Part shown: one piece after another, positions 1 to 7,037 of the stretch
Layout of the letters: each line of letters begins with the position of its first letter
How positions within the stretch are numbered: the stretch's first letter is position 1
Origin: Thermodesulfobacteriota bacterium
GTDB lineage: Bacteria > Desulfobacterota > S145-22
Direction: 5' to 3'
DNA: 13,461 nucleotides
Assembly (NCBI GenBank): GCA_024763435.1
Contig: JANTFN010000025.1
Coordinates: 1 to 13,461 of the forward strand
Notes under the pieces: model-generated
Seen by the model: the letters and a program-made list of their open reading frames with translations, nothing else
Database searches by the model: none
What the model was told of the DNA's origin: nothing
Made by a program: the position numbers and the translations under genes

Positions 1-395
1 TGCGCCGAATAAGACGCGGAAACGTAAGGGATCTTGTCCCGGGTAATCGTCGGAGACAGGGCCTCGGTGTCGCCGGTTCCCCATCCTTCGATTGCCACGC
101 TTCTCAACCGTTTTAAGAGATTGTATTTGGTCAGGGCCTCGGGAATACGATAGCCGTAATCAAAATAGGTATATTTTATTTTTTTGCCGTTCACCCCACC
201 CATATCATTAAAATAATTGAAGGCCTCGGCCATGCCCAGGGCATAATCCTTTCCCACATCCGATGTCGCACCGGTCATATCCAGAATACCACCCACGCGG
301 ATGGACTTGGCCGCCGCGATACCCGAATAACTCACTACCAGTCCCAGAATCAGGACAGAAACGCCTATGATTCTGAATATTTTGCTTGTTTTCAT
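1..395 (-). CDS. Liv-type ABC transporter substrate-binding protein, C-terminus beyond left edge
   Basis: This is the N-terminal 131 residues of a periplasmic binding protein of the LivK/Peripla_BP_6 type, which would capture a small organic ligand for the LivH-LivM permease encoded just upstream. Translation from the ATG at 393-395 gives a lysine-containing start, a hydrophobic stretch (about residues 10-28) and a likely signal peptidase I site after the AAA at 27-29. The mature part opens with IRVGGILDMTGATSDVGKDY and continues with FNDMGGVNGKKIKY, both typical of the first lobe of this fold. A purine-rich AGGGGG ribosome site lies about 8 bases before the ATG. The frame is open to the window edge, so the C-terminal two thirds are missing. 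The gene closes the visible part of the livG-ligase-livH-livM unit. Its ligand cannot be read from the sequence. Confidence 0.88.
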   Translation of the reverse strand, partial: MKTSKIFRIIGVSVLILGLVVSYSGIAAAKSIRVGGILDMTGATSDVGKDYALGMAEAFNYFNDMGGVNGKKIKYTYFDYGYRIPEALTKYNLLKRLRSVAIEGWGTGDTEALSPTITRDKIPYVSASYSA

Positions 396-470
396 CCGTT
401 AACCCCCTTTTTTCATACAATTAAATTAAAGTAGTTAAACATCCCTTTATGGAATCCCCGGCCCCTTTCC

Positions 471-495
471 TTACGTTACAGCCATCACCTCCTTT
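471..495 (-). promoter_or_regulatory. Full-length Shine-Dalgarno sequence with a four-codon open frame, after livM
   Basis: Directly after the livM stop codon the minus strand reads AAAGGAGGTGAT (495 to 484), a perfect complement to the usual 3' end of bacterial 16S rRNA. An ATG overlaps its end (485-483) and starts a four-codon frame, M-A-V-T, with TAA at 473-471. The spacing to this ATG is too short for efficient initiation, and the next real start (395) is about 90 bases away. It may be a ribosome landing site, a leader element or a remnant. The sequence is seen directly; any role is inference. Confidence 0.4.
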
Positions 496-1593
496 CTAAT
501 AAGAAAATGGCCAAAGGTTAAAGTAATTCTTGATCTGCCACCACCGGTAGGACAACCCATTGGGTTCAAAGATCAAGAAGGCGCAAATCGCCAGTCCAAA
601 GGTTGATTCCTTTACAAACAGGAATTTTTCAAGCAGCTGCGGGTAGATATCAGCCAGCGGCAGAATCCCAATCTGGAGCGCCTCCATCACCAGCACCATA
701 AACATGGATCCAAAAATCGTCCCCTGAATGGACCCTGTCCCGCCAATCAGAATCACGCCAACCAGCCACAGGGACCACGACCAGGGGAAATGTTCCGGGC
801 TGATGGCCGCCAGATTACTGATCCAGAAGGCACCGGCAATCCCGGCGATAAATCCCGCGACAAAGAAAGACAAGAGTTTATAAAATATAATGTTAATCCC
901 CAGGGTTTCCGCGGCAATATCGTTGTCGCGGATCGCCATCCAGGCACGCCCTGGCTTGGAGCGCAGGAGATTCGCCACCATTCCGATGCACAGCAGCACC
1001 AGGATAATCATCAAATAATAGACCTTTGTGGGGCTGTCAATAATCCACGGCCCTATCTTGATCGTCCCCGGGGGGAGGGAAAACGCCTGACCCCGGCCAC
1101 CGATCCGGGCCACATACTGGGTAATAATAAAATCAACCGTCACGAACTGGGCCGCCATGGTTGTCAAAATCAGGTAAAATCCCTTAACCTTGGCGGAGGG
1201 AAGCCCGAAAAGGACACTCCACAAACCAGCCAGGACCGCGCCGCACAAAATACTCAGGGGATAGGCAAGTCCCAGGTGGATAAAAATCTTCGGCCAGGGG
1301 AATTCCAGGACCATCAGGGCGCTTGTGTAGGCCCCGACCGCCATAAAGGCCGCGTGGCCCAATGTAATCTGTCCTGTAAACCCGATCAGCAGGTCCACGC
1401 CAAGGGCGCCGAGAATCGTGTAGCCAATCATATTCACAATACCGACATAATAGGAGTCCAGGTGTGGGATTATCAAAAACAGGCCAATCGCGAGGAAAAT
1501 CATCTTGCCTTTTACAAACCGTGTCTGCCACCACGCATGGTCATGCGCGTAATCCTGATGATACGTACCGCAGGGGAGAAATCCTTTCGCCAT
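496..1593 (-). CDS. livM: Branched-chain-amino-acid-type ABC transporter permease LivM
   Basis: This is an inner-membrane permease of the LivM family (BPD_transp_2), one half of the channel with LivH. The 365-residue protein has a roughly 30-residue hydrophilic N-terminal extension with CGTYHQDYAHDHA (8-20), then about nine hydrophobic segments. Family landmarks are GFTGQITLGHAAFMAVGAY (71-89), the cytoplasmic coupling loop RAWMAIRDNDIAAETLGIN (216-234), and LIGGTGSIQGTIFGS (282-296). The ATG at 1591-1593 follows a GAGGAG ribosome site; the stop is TAG at 496-498. It lies 58 bases after livH in the same operon. The N-terminal extension is, from memory, common in LivM proteins from clusters that include an acyl-CoA synthetase. 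The family is near certain; the true substrate may not be an amino acid. Confidence 0.95.
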   Translation of the reverse strand: MAKGFLPCGTYHQDYAHDHAWWQTRFVKGKMIFLAIGLFLIIPHLDSYYVGIVNMIGYTILGALGVDLLIGFTGQITLGHAAFMAVGAYTSALMVLEFPWPKIFIHLGLAYPLSILCGAVLAGLWSVLFGLPSAKVKGFYLILTTMAAQFVTVDFIITQYVARIGGRGQAFSLPPGTIKIGPWIIDSPTKVYYLMIILVLLCIGMVANLLRSKPGRAWMAIRDNDIAAETLGINIIFYKLLSFFVAGFIAGIAGAFWISNLAAISPEHFPWSWSLWLVGVILIGGTGSIQGTIFGSMFMVLVMEALQIGILPLADIYPQLLEKFLFVKESTFGLAICAFLIFEPNGLSYRWWQIKNYFNLWPFSY

Positions 1594-1651
1594 ACCTCAG
1601 CTCCTCGTCACTCTCGTCGTTAAACAGTTAAAAACCATGCTACATCCCACA

Positions 1652-2545
1652 CTAAACCCTTTCAATTCGTTCCCAGCCCCATAATCCGTAGGGCTTAAAC
1701 AGGAGAAAAATAACCATGAACACAAATGGAAATATCTGCTTCACGCCCCCCGGGAAAAACTGGTCGAGATAGGCCCCCGCGAAATTCTGCAGAACCCCGA
1801 TGGCCAGTCCCCCCACAATCGCCCCGGGAATGGAATTCAGGCCCCCGAGAACAACGGCCGGAAGCACCAGCAGGCCAAGATAACTGACCGAGATATTCAG
1901 TCCGTTGATATTGCCAAGAAGGCTCCCCCCGACACCCGCCGCCATAAAGGCAATAGCCCAGGCAGCGGCATAGACGAATCGGGCGCTCACACCGAGGGAA
2001 AGGGCCGCCATTTCATCATCGGCTGTCGCCTGCATGGCCAGTCCCCAGCGGGTGTACTGAAAAAACCCGACCAGAATCAGGAGGAGGATAATAGCCGTGA
2101 CAAAACTCCATAAATAGACACTCCCTATCACGAGAAAACCTATTTTAATGGGTTTCAATGGAAAAACGGCAGGGGTAAAAACCCGCGTGTCCGTACCCCA
2201 GATAAACTCCACAACCCCGCGCAGGAAAAAGGAAAGTCCTACAGTAACCATGATAACGGTCAAAATCGGTTCGCCAATCAGACGATCCAGAAAGATACGT
2301 TCCGTCAGGATGCCAAGGACAAGGCCGATGATCAGCGACAAAACAATTGAAAGGACAAAGGGAACGCCCATCTGGTAAAAGGTCAGCGCCACATAGGCTC
2401 CAATGATGGTCAGCTCTCCCATGGCCAGGTTCAAAACCCCTGAACACTTATAGATAATCACCCAACCCAGCGCCACAAGGGCATAAATCCCCCCTACCAT
2501 CAATCCAGTCGTAAGTGTCATGAAAAAGAGGTTTCCCTGACTCAT
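1652..2545 (-). CDS. livH: Branched-chain-amino-acid-type ABC transporter permease LivH
   Basis: This is the second inner-membrane permease of the transporter, pairing with LivM. It has 297 residues, a usual LivH length, with about eight hydrophobic segments. Landmarks are YALVALGWVIIYKCSGVLNL (21-40) running into AMGELTIIGAY (41-51), the loop RWGLAMQATADDEMAALSLGV shortened here to its core MQATADDEMAALSLGV (171-186), and VVLGGLNSIPGAIVGGLAIG (231-250). The ATG at 2543-2545 overlaps the TGA of the preceding ligase gene as ATGA, which implies translational coupling. A GGAGG ribosome site lies inside the 3' end of the ligase gene. This overlap ties the acyl-CoA synthetase firmly to the transporter operon. 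The family assignment is near certain and the substrate is open. Confidence 0.95.
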   Translation of the reverse strand: MSQGNLFFMTLTTGLMVGGIYALVALGWVIIYKCSGVLNLAMGELTIIGAYVALTFYQMGVPFVLSIVLSLIIGLVLGILTERIFLDRLIGEPILTVIMVTVGLSFFLRGVVEFIWGTDTRVFTPAVFPLKPIKIGFLVIGSVYLWSFVTAIILLLILVGFFQYTRWGLAMQATADDEMAALSLGVSARFVYAAAWAIAFMAAGVGGSLLGNINGLNISVSYLGLLVLPAVVLGGLNSIPGAIVGGLAIGVLQNFAGAYLDQFFPGGVKQIFPFVFMVIFLLFKPYGLWGWERIERV

Positions 2546-4461
2546 TTCTTACCCTCCTCCGGAACTTTTTGAATCCTGAGATCCGTTTTTATCTTTGCCG
2601 TCCTCCCATCTTCATACGTAATGGTCGTATCCATGTGAATCACCTCAGCTTCAGAATAAAGGGCCGCCACAATATCCTGATAGCGGTCTTCCACAAAAGC
2701 GCGCCGCAATTTATGCGTCCGGGTCAATTCCCCATCATCCGGGTCAAATTCCTTGTAAAGGTTCACAAATTTCCTGACCCGGGCGACATCCGGAAGATCC
2801 CGATTGGCCTGTCTGAACTGCGCTTCCACAAGGTTGTACACTTCCGGTATCTGAGACAGCTCCTGATAACTGGTATAATTCATTTTCTTGTCATCGGCCC
2901 ATTTACCCACAACGGAATAATCGATACACACCACGGCCGTTATATAGGGCTTCTCGTGACCGATAACCCAGGCATCCTTGATATAGGGACTGAATTTCAA
3001 ACGGCTCTCAAGGTATTGGGGAGAAAACGGGCGTTTATCGCTCAGGGTCATGACATCCTTGGAACGGTCAAAGACCACAAGGTGGCCATCCTCATCTATA
3101 AATCCCTTGTCTCCGGAATAAAGCCAGCCATCCACCAGGGTCTTTTCAGTTGCTTCCGGGTTTTTATAATATCCTAAGAAGACCGACGGCCCCTTGGAGA
3201 TAATCTCACCCTCTTCCGTGATTTTGACCTCTGTTTGCGGAAGAGGTTTCCCCACAGTATCAAATTTAATATCCCCATCCCGGTGAACAACGGAAATACC
3301 CGCGATCTCTGTCTGCCCGTAGATCTGCTTCAGATTTACCCCCAGCGCGTGGAAAAAACGGAAATGGTCGGGTCCCATGGCCGCGCCACCCGTATAGGCG
3401 TGCCGGATACGTGAAAGGCCAAGGTGGTCCCGGAGTTTTTTCTGTACGATCAGATACATGATTTTCTGGAGAAGCGCCATATAAAAAGGTACCGGTTTTT
3501 TCTTAAATTTTAAGTCCGCGACATGATACCCGATCTTCGTGGACAGGTTAAACAACATTCTTTTTGAAAAAGAGGCATCGAGGTGTTTGACCTGGACCGT
3601 CCGTGTCATCTGTTCATACATCCTCGGCGGCGCGAACATCACATGCGGCCCGATTTCCCGGATGTTTTCCTGTGCCGTCTCGGGCTCTTCGGGAAAATTA
3701 ATGGTAAACCCGATTTGAAGCCCGCAGGAAATAGACATCATCTGTTCTCCGATCCAGGCAAAAGGGAGATAAGAAACAAAATCATCTGTATCATAGCAGG
3801 GATCCACCGACATCAGGTGCTTCCCCATGGTAAGCATATTCCAGTGAGACAGGAGCGCGCCTTTGGGCTTGGAGGTCGTCCCGGAGGTATAAAAGAGAAG
3901 GGCAACATCATCTCCATGGCCCTGAAAAACAAGTTTTTCAAATAAATCGGGCTGCTCCCGGTCCAGCTCCGCGCCAAGTTTTTCCACCTCTTTCAGGCTT
4001 ATCAGGAAATCCTGGTGGTAATGCCGCAACCCCTTCGGGTCATCCCACAGAACCTTTTCCACCTTCGGACACTGTCCCATAATCGAAAGGGCCTTATCAA
4101 CCTCTTCCTGCCCCTCTCCCACGAAAAACCGTGTGTCGGAGTGATCAATAATATACTGGACCTCTTCCATCATGCTTTCCTGGAAAAGCCAGACGGCAAC
4201 GCCGCCAGCACAGAGGGCCGCCATCTCCACCCAGAGGCCTTCCGGTCGATTGTCCCCTATCATGGCTACTTTGTCGCCCGGTTTCAACCCGAGCTTTACC
4301 AGCCCGAGGGACAACCGTTTCACATGGTCGAAATAATCCTGCCACGTAATAGGACGCCAGATACCAAACTCCTTTTCGCGCATGGCAACTTTAGCGGCCC
4401 CATAGTGTTTCGCCTTTTGATAAAAGAGTTTTGGAATTGTCAGGTCTTTGGTAATCTCCAC
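2542..4461 (-). CDS. AMP-forming long-chain-type acyl-CoA synthetase within the transporter operon
   Basis: This enzyme of the ANL superfamily (COG1022/FadD15-like) adenylates a carboxylic acid with ATP and transfers the acyl group to CoA. The 639-residue protein shows the ATP-binding loop YTSGTTSKPKG (191-201), YGQTE (381-385), the hinge-region YSGDKG (448-453) followed by DRSKD (465-469), and a C-terminal THKLRR (582-587) where the family carries its catalytic lysine region. The loop has SK where TG is usual, and DR replaces the usual GR before the hinge; I recall the DR form from ligases in Liv-type clusters. There is no signal peptide or clear membrane segment. The start is GTG (4459-4461), 14 bases after livG, with a weak GGGGGA site; the next in-frame ATG is about 26 codons in. 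The stop overlaps livH. Likely substrates are fatty, aromatic or branched acids imported by the transporter, which is inference. Confidence 0.92.
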   Translation of the reverse strand: MEITKDLTIPKLFYQKAKHYGAAKVAMREKEFGIWRPITWQDYFDHVKRLSLGLVKLGLKPGDKVAMIGDNRPEGLWVEMAALCAGGVAVWLFQESMMEEVQYIIDHSDTRFFVGEGQEEVDKALSIMGQCPKVEKVLWDDPKGLRHYHQDFLISLKEVEKLGAELDREQPDLFEKLVFQGHGDDVALLFYTSGTTSKPKGALLSHWNMLTMGKHLMSVDPCYDTDDFVSYLPFAWIGEQMMSISCGLQIGFTINFPEEPETAQENIREIGPHVMFAPPRMYEQMTRTVQVKHLDASFSKRMLFNLSTKIGYHVADLKFKKKPVPFYMALLQKIMYLIVQKKLRDHLGLSRIRHAYTGGAAMGPDHFRFFHALGVNLKQIYGQTEIAGISVVHRDGDIKFDTVGKPLPQTEVKITEEGEIISKGPSVFLGYYKNPEATEKTLVDGWLYSGDKGFIDEDGHLVVFDRSKDVMTLSDKRPFSPQYLESRLKFSPYIKDAWVIGHEKPYITAVVCIDYSVVGKWADDKKMNYTSYQELSQIPEVYNLVEAQFRQANRDLPDVARVRKFVNLYKEFDPDDGELTRTHKLRRAFVEDRYQDIVAALYSEAEVIHMDTTITYEDGRTAKIKTDLRIQKVPEEGKK

Positions 4462-4475
4462 GTCAGTCCCCCCTG

Positions 4476-5297
4476 TTATCGCCTGGAGGCGTACATATCT
4501 TCCGCCCCGAGATACGCCTTAACAACTTCCGGATTGGTCTGAACCTCTTCCGGCGTTCCGCTCGCAATCATTTCTCCAAAATTCAATACCGTCACATCAT
4601 CCGATAAATCCATGACAACCCCCATATCATGCTCCACGAAGACACAGGTCACGCCCCAGCGTTTTTCTTCGTTCACATCAATGATAAAGCGCGCCATATC
4701 CTCCACCTCTTCGAGGTTCAAGCCGGCCAGAGGCTCATCAAGAATCAGGAGCTCTGGATCCAGGGCAAGGGCCCGGCCGAGTTCTACCCGTTTCTGAAGC
4801 CCGTAAGGCAACATCCCCACGGTTTTGTCGCGGATATGTTCAATCTCAAGCAGGTCGATAATCTCTTCTTCAATAAACCGGCGGTGTTCTATCTCCTCCC
4901 GGGCGGTCTTTCCAAGGTAGACCGCGGCACTTAAAATACCTGATTTCAGGTGAATATGCCGACCCAGGCGGATATTGTCCAGAACCGTCATTCCGGAAAA
5001 AAGCTCTATTTTCTGAAAGGTCCTGGAAATTCCAAGCTTGGCCCGATGATGGGGCTTCAAGTGATTTATTTTTTCGCCTTTGTAAATAATACTTCCCTGC
5101 TGGGGGTGGTACAACCCGTTAATACAGTTCATCATAACGGTCTTTCCCGCCCCGTTCGGCCCGATAATGGAATGAATAGATCCCTTTTTCACGGAACAGC
5201 TTACGCCCGCCAATGCGGAGACCTTACCAAAATTCATATAGATATTATCGACCTTGAGAAGCTCTTCCCCTTCTTTTATCTCGTCCACAAACGCCAT
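4476..5297 (-). CDS. livG: Liv-type ABC transporter ATP-binding protein LivG
   Basis: This is the cytoplasmic ATPase that would drive the LivHM permease. The 273 residues carry Walker A GPNGAGKT (46-53), the Q-loop region SRTFQ (91-95), the signature segment LPYGLQKR (163-170) in place of LSGGQ as is common in LivG, Walker B LLILDEP (183-189) and the switch histidine in VEHD (221-224). The long insert between the Q-loop and the signature, roughly 105-160, is characteristic of LivG rather than the shorter LivF. The ATG at 5295-5297 follows GGGGAG at good spacing. It is the first gene of its unit, about 57 bases downstream of the predicted transcription start. A LivF partner is normally required and is not seen here; it may be beyond the left edge. 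Confidence 0.95.
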   Translation of the reverse strand: MAFVDEIKEGEELLKVDNIYMNFGKVSALAGVSCSVKKGSIHSIIGPNGAGKTVMMNCINGLYHPQQGSIIYKGEKINHLKPHHRAKLGISRTFQKIELFSGMTVLDNIRLGRHIHLKSGILSAAVYLGKTAREEIEHRRFIEEEIIDLLEIEHIRDKTVGMLPYGLQKRVELGRALALDPELLILDEPLAGLNLEEVEDMARFIIDVNEEKRWGVTCVFVEHDMGVVMDLSDDVTVLNFGEMIASGTPEEVQTNPEVVKAYLGAEDMYASRR

Positions 5298-5361
5298 TCA
5301 GATCTCCCCTGTCAACGTTTTCGCGACATACCCTCTTCTACTCCTCAAACCACGTGCGAAG

Positions 5362-5391
5362 GTCATAACATAGTTCTAAAAGGTTTGTCAA
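5362..5391 (-). promoter_or_regulatory. Sigma70-type promoter for the livG operon
   Basis: Read on the minus strand, a perfect TTGACA -35 box (5391-5386) is followed after 18 bases by TATGAC (5367-5362), which matches four of six -10 positions. Transcription would begin near 5355, leaving a leader of about 57 bases before the livG ATG. The placement between an upstream terminator and the first gene supports it. It was predicted by eye only. Confidence 0.55.
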
Positions 5392-5450
5392 GCGGCAAAT
5401 ATTCATCTTTGCCACCTTCCGTTATCTGGCAAATACACACGTAATATTTT

Positions 5451-5474
5451 AATATGTAAAAACATTAACATATT
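5451..5474. repeat. Inverted repeat AATATGT-N10-ACATATT upstream of the livG promoter
   Basis: Two perfect 7-base arms (5451-5457 and 5468-5474) are separated by 10 bases. The dyad sits about 60 bases upstream of the predicted -35 box of the livG operon, a distance where activators can bind. The arms consist almost wholly of A and T, so a chance occurrence in this AT-rich spacer is quite possible. Confidence 0.35.
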
Positions 5475-5603
5475 TTAACCAGTTAACGTAAGGTGTGAAT
5501 CAAGGATCACTATTATTGTAAAACCAAAAATATTTTTATGAGGCTAAACAAATTTATTTTTCCAACAAACAGGGTTAAAAATTTTCCCCTTTTTCCTGCT
5601 ACA

Positions 5604-5641
5604 TCAAGAAAAAGGGGGCTTTTCTCTAAAAAAAGCCCCCT
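5604..5641 (-). terminator. Intrinsic terminator after the substrate-binding protein gene
   Basis: On the minus strand an 11-base perfect stem, AGGGGGCTTTT paired with AAAAGCCCCCT (5641-5631 and 5623-5613), encloses a 7-base loop and runs into TTTTTCTT. It lies about 40 bases after the stop of the gene at 5683 and before the livG promoter. It therefore separates the two transporter units into different transcripts. Confidence 0.9.
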
Positions 5642-5682
5642 GCACAACACAATTATTCACCCACGAAGGGTTCAGACGCGTC

Positions 5683-6897
5683 TTATTTTACCTTGACAAC
5701 TTTGACCGTCTTTATTTTACCACCAGCATATTTCCAAATTTCAATTGGTGTCTTTACATCGCCATTCTTGTCAAAATTAACCGATCCGCCTGCCCCTTCA
5801 TAGTTGATTTTTTTGCCTTTCTTAAGCAGGGCAAAGGCCTTTTTGAACTGACCCGGAAGGATTACCGCGCCCGGAGGATTGGCAACGGCGCGCAGGTTGT
5901 CGCGGATATTTTTGGATGTCATGGGTTTCCCCTGCACCTTTGCCGCATAGGCGGCCAGCGCGATGACCGCCATCGCATCGTAGGCATTCGTAATATAGGG
6001 CAGCGGCGGAAGCTTGCCGAATTCTGCCTTATAGGCCTTGTTGAAAATATTCCCCGCCTTTCCCTTGACTGACGCCGCAACGGTTCCGAGGTCTCCCTCG
6101 AGATTCTTGGCCCCCACGGTTTTAATAATAACCTCTGACTTTGTGCCGTCGCAGAAGAAGAAATTTTTGAATTTATAGAATTCAATCGCCTCTTTCAGGT
6201 AGATTTTCGCATGCTGAGGATAGCTGTAGGCACACAGGATATCCGGTTTCCCCTTCAGGGCTTTCTTCAGTTCCGCGGTATAGGTCTCAGAGGCCTTTTC
6301 TTCGTGCGGGACCATGGCCAGAACCTTCCCGCCATTCTTTTCAAAGGACTTCTTGAACTGCTCTGCCAAGCCCTGACCATAGGGATTATTCACATAAAGA
6401 ATCGAGGCCGTTTTATAATGTTTCGCGGCAAGCTGACCCGCGGCAACCCCCTGCAGGGCATCTGAAGGGCATGTCCTGAACAGCAAGTCTTTCCCGTTAT
6501 CGGCCGGGAGAAAACTGACCAGGGGTGACGACGAAGCCGGAGAAATCATCAAAATCCCCTTGGGAATCGTTACCGATTCCGCACACGCGATGGTTACACC
6601 ACTCGACAACGCGCCAACAATAGCGGCAACCCCGTCAATATCCACAAGTTTCTTCGCCGCATTGGTACCGGGAACCGGGTTTGTTTCCGTATCTCCCGTT
6701 ACAATCGTTACCTTCAGACCCGCAGCCGTTGCCTCTTTGGCAGCCATGACAGCCCCATTCTTGATATTCGGCCCAAACTCCTTCAGGGGACCGGTAAAAG
6801 CCATGAGCGCACCTACCTTAATTCCCTGGGCCATCGCACCCGTCACACACCCGAGAACAAGAAATAAAACGGCACAACCAATAACAAACTTCTTCAT
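5683..6897 (-). CDS. Liv-type ABC transporter substrate-binding protein, full length
   Basis: This 404-residue protein is a periplasmic ligand-binding protein of the LivK/Peripla_BP_6 family. The start MKKFVIGCAVLFLVLGC is a signal peptide; cleavage after the AMA at 21-23 fits signal peptidase I, but VLGC (14-17) also resembles a lipobox, so it may be membrane-anchored. The mature part begins with IKVGALMAFTGPLKEFGPNI (26-45) and includes GDTETNPVPGTNAAKKL (68-84) and IVGALSSG (93-100), standard elements of the first lobe. The C-terminal region is lysine-rich. The ATG at 6895-6897 follows a strong GGGAGGG site. It sits between the dehydratase-like pair and the terminator at 5604-5641, separated from the rest of the transporter. 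It differs in sequence from the second binding protein at 1-395, so the permease could serve two ligands. Confidence 0.93.
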   Translation of the reverse strand: MKKFVIGCAVLFLVLGCVTGAMAQGIKVGALMAFTGPLKEFGPNIKNGAVMAAKEATAAGLKVTIVTGDTETNPVPGTNAAKKLVDIDGVAAIVGALSSGVTIACAESVTIPKGILMISPASSSPLVSFLPADNGKDLLFRTCPSDALQGVAAGQLAAKHYKTASILYVNNPYGQGLAEQFKKSFEKNGGKVLAMVPHEEKASETYTAELKKALKGKPDILCAYSYPQHAKIYLKEAIEFYKFKNFFFCDGTKSEVIIKTVGAKNLEGDLGTVAASVKGKAGNIFNKAYKAEFGKLPPLPYITNAYDAMAVIALAAYAAKVQGKPMTSKNIRDNLRAVANPPGAVILPGQFKKAFALLKKGKKINYEGAGGSVNFDKNGDVKTPIEIWKYAGGKIKTVKVVKVK

Positions 6898-6954
6898 AAT
6901 ACCCTCCCTGGTTAAAAATTTAGGTTAAAAGATTAAACACCCATCCAACACCTT

Positions 6955-6996
6955 ATTATATTTTCACTCTTTACCACTAAAATTAAGCGCCGTCAA
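6955..6996 (-). promoter_or_regulatory. Possible promoter elements for the substrate-binding protein
   Basis: In the 140-base gap ahead of this gene the minus strand carries TTGACG (6996-6991), a good -35 match, with only a weak TAAAGA at 17 bases. Separately there is a perfect TATAAT (6960-6955) that has no good -35 box at normal distance. One of these may drive independent transcription of the binding protein. No terminator hairpin was found after the preceding gene, so read-through from upstream is also possible. Confidence 0.3.
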
Positions 6997-7037
6997 GAAA
7001 ATGCCTCACCCCCATCTCACCCCCCTTTTATCGCTTT

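Larger units (their letters stand above)
5298..5682. other. AT-rich intergenic region between two transporter units
   Basis: These 385 bases hold no convincing gene. On the minus strand they contain, in order, the terminator of the upstream binding-protein gene (5604-5641), about 130 bases of AT-rich DNA with no recognised element, an inverted repeat (5451-5474), and the livG promoter with its leader. The base composition is much richer in A and T than the neighbouring genes, as expected of a regulatory spacer. Confidence 0.7.

Noticed and set aside
208..420. Minus-strand open frame overlapping the left-edge binding protein
   Set aside because: It is a different frame of the true gene at 1-395, whose frame has a signal peptide and family motifs.
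484..496. Plus-strand ATCACCTCCTTTC resembling the 3' end of 16S rRNA
   Set aside because: The match stops at once on the upstream side, where the conserved 16S helix sequence is missing. It is better read as a strong Shine-Dalgarno sequence on the minus strand.
790..1623. Long plus-strand open frame of 277 codons opposite livM
   Set aside because: It lies antisense to a clear permease gene; its translation is polar, low in recognisable motifs and has no family signature. It is a frame shadow.
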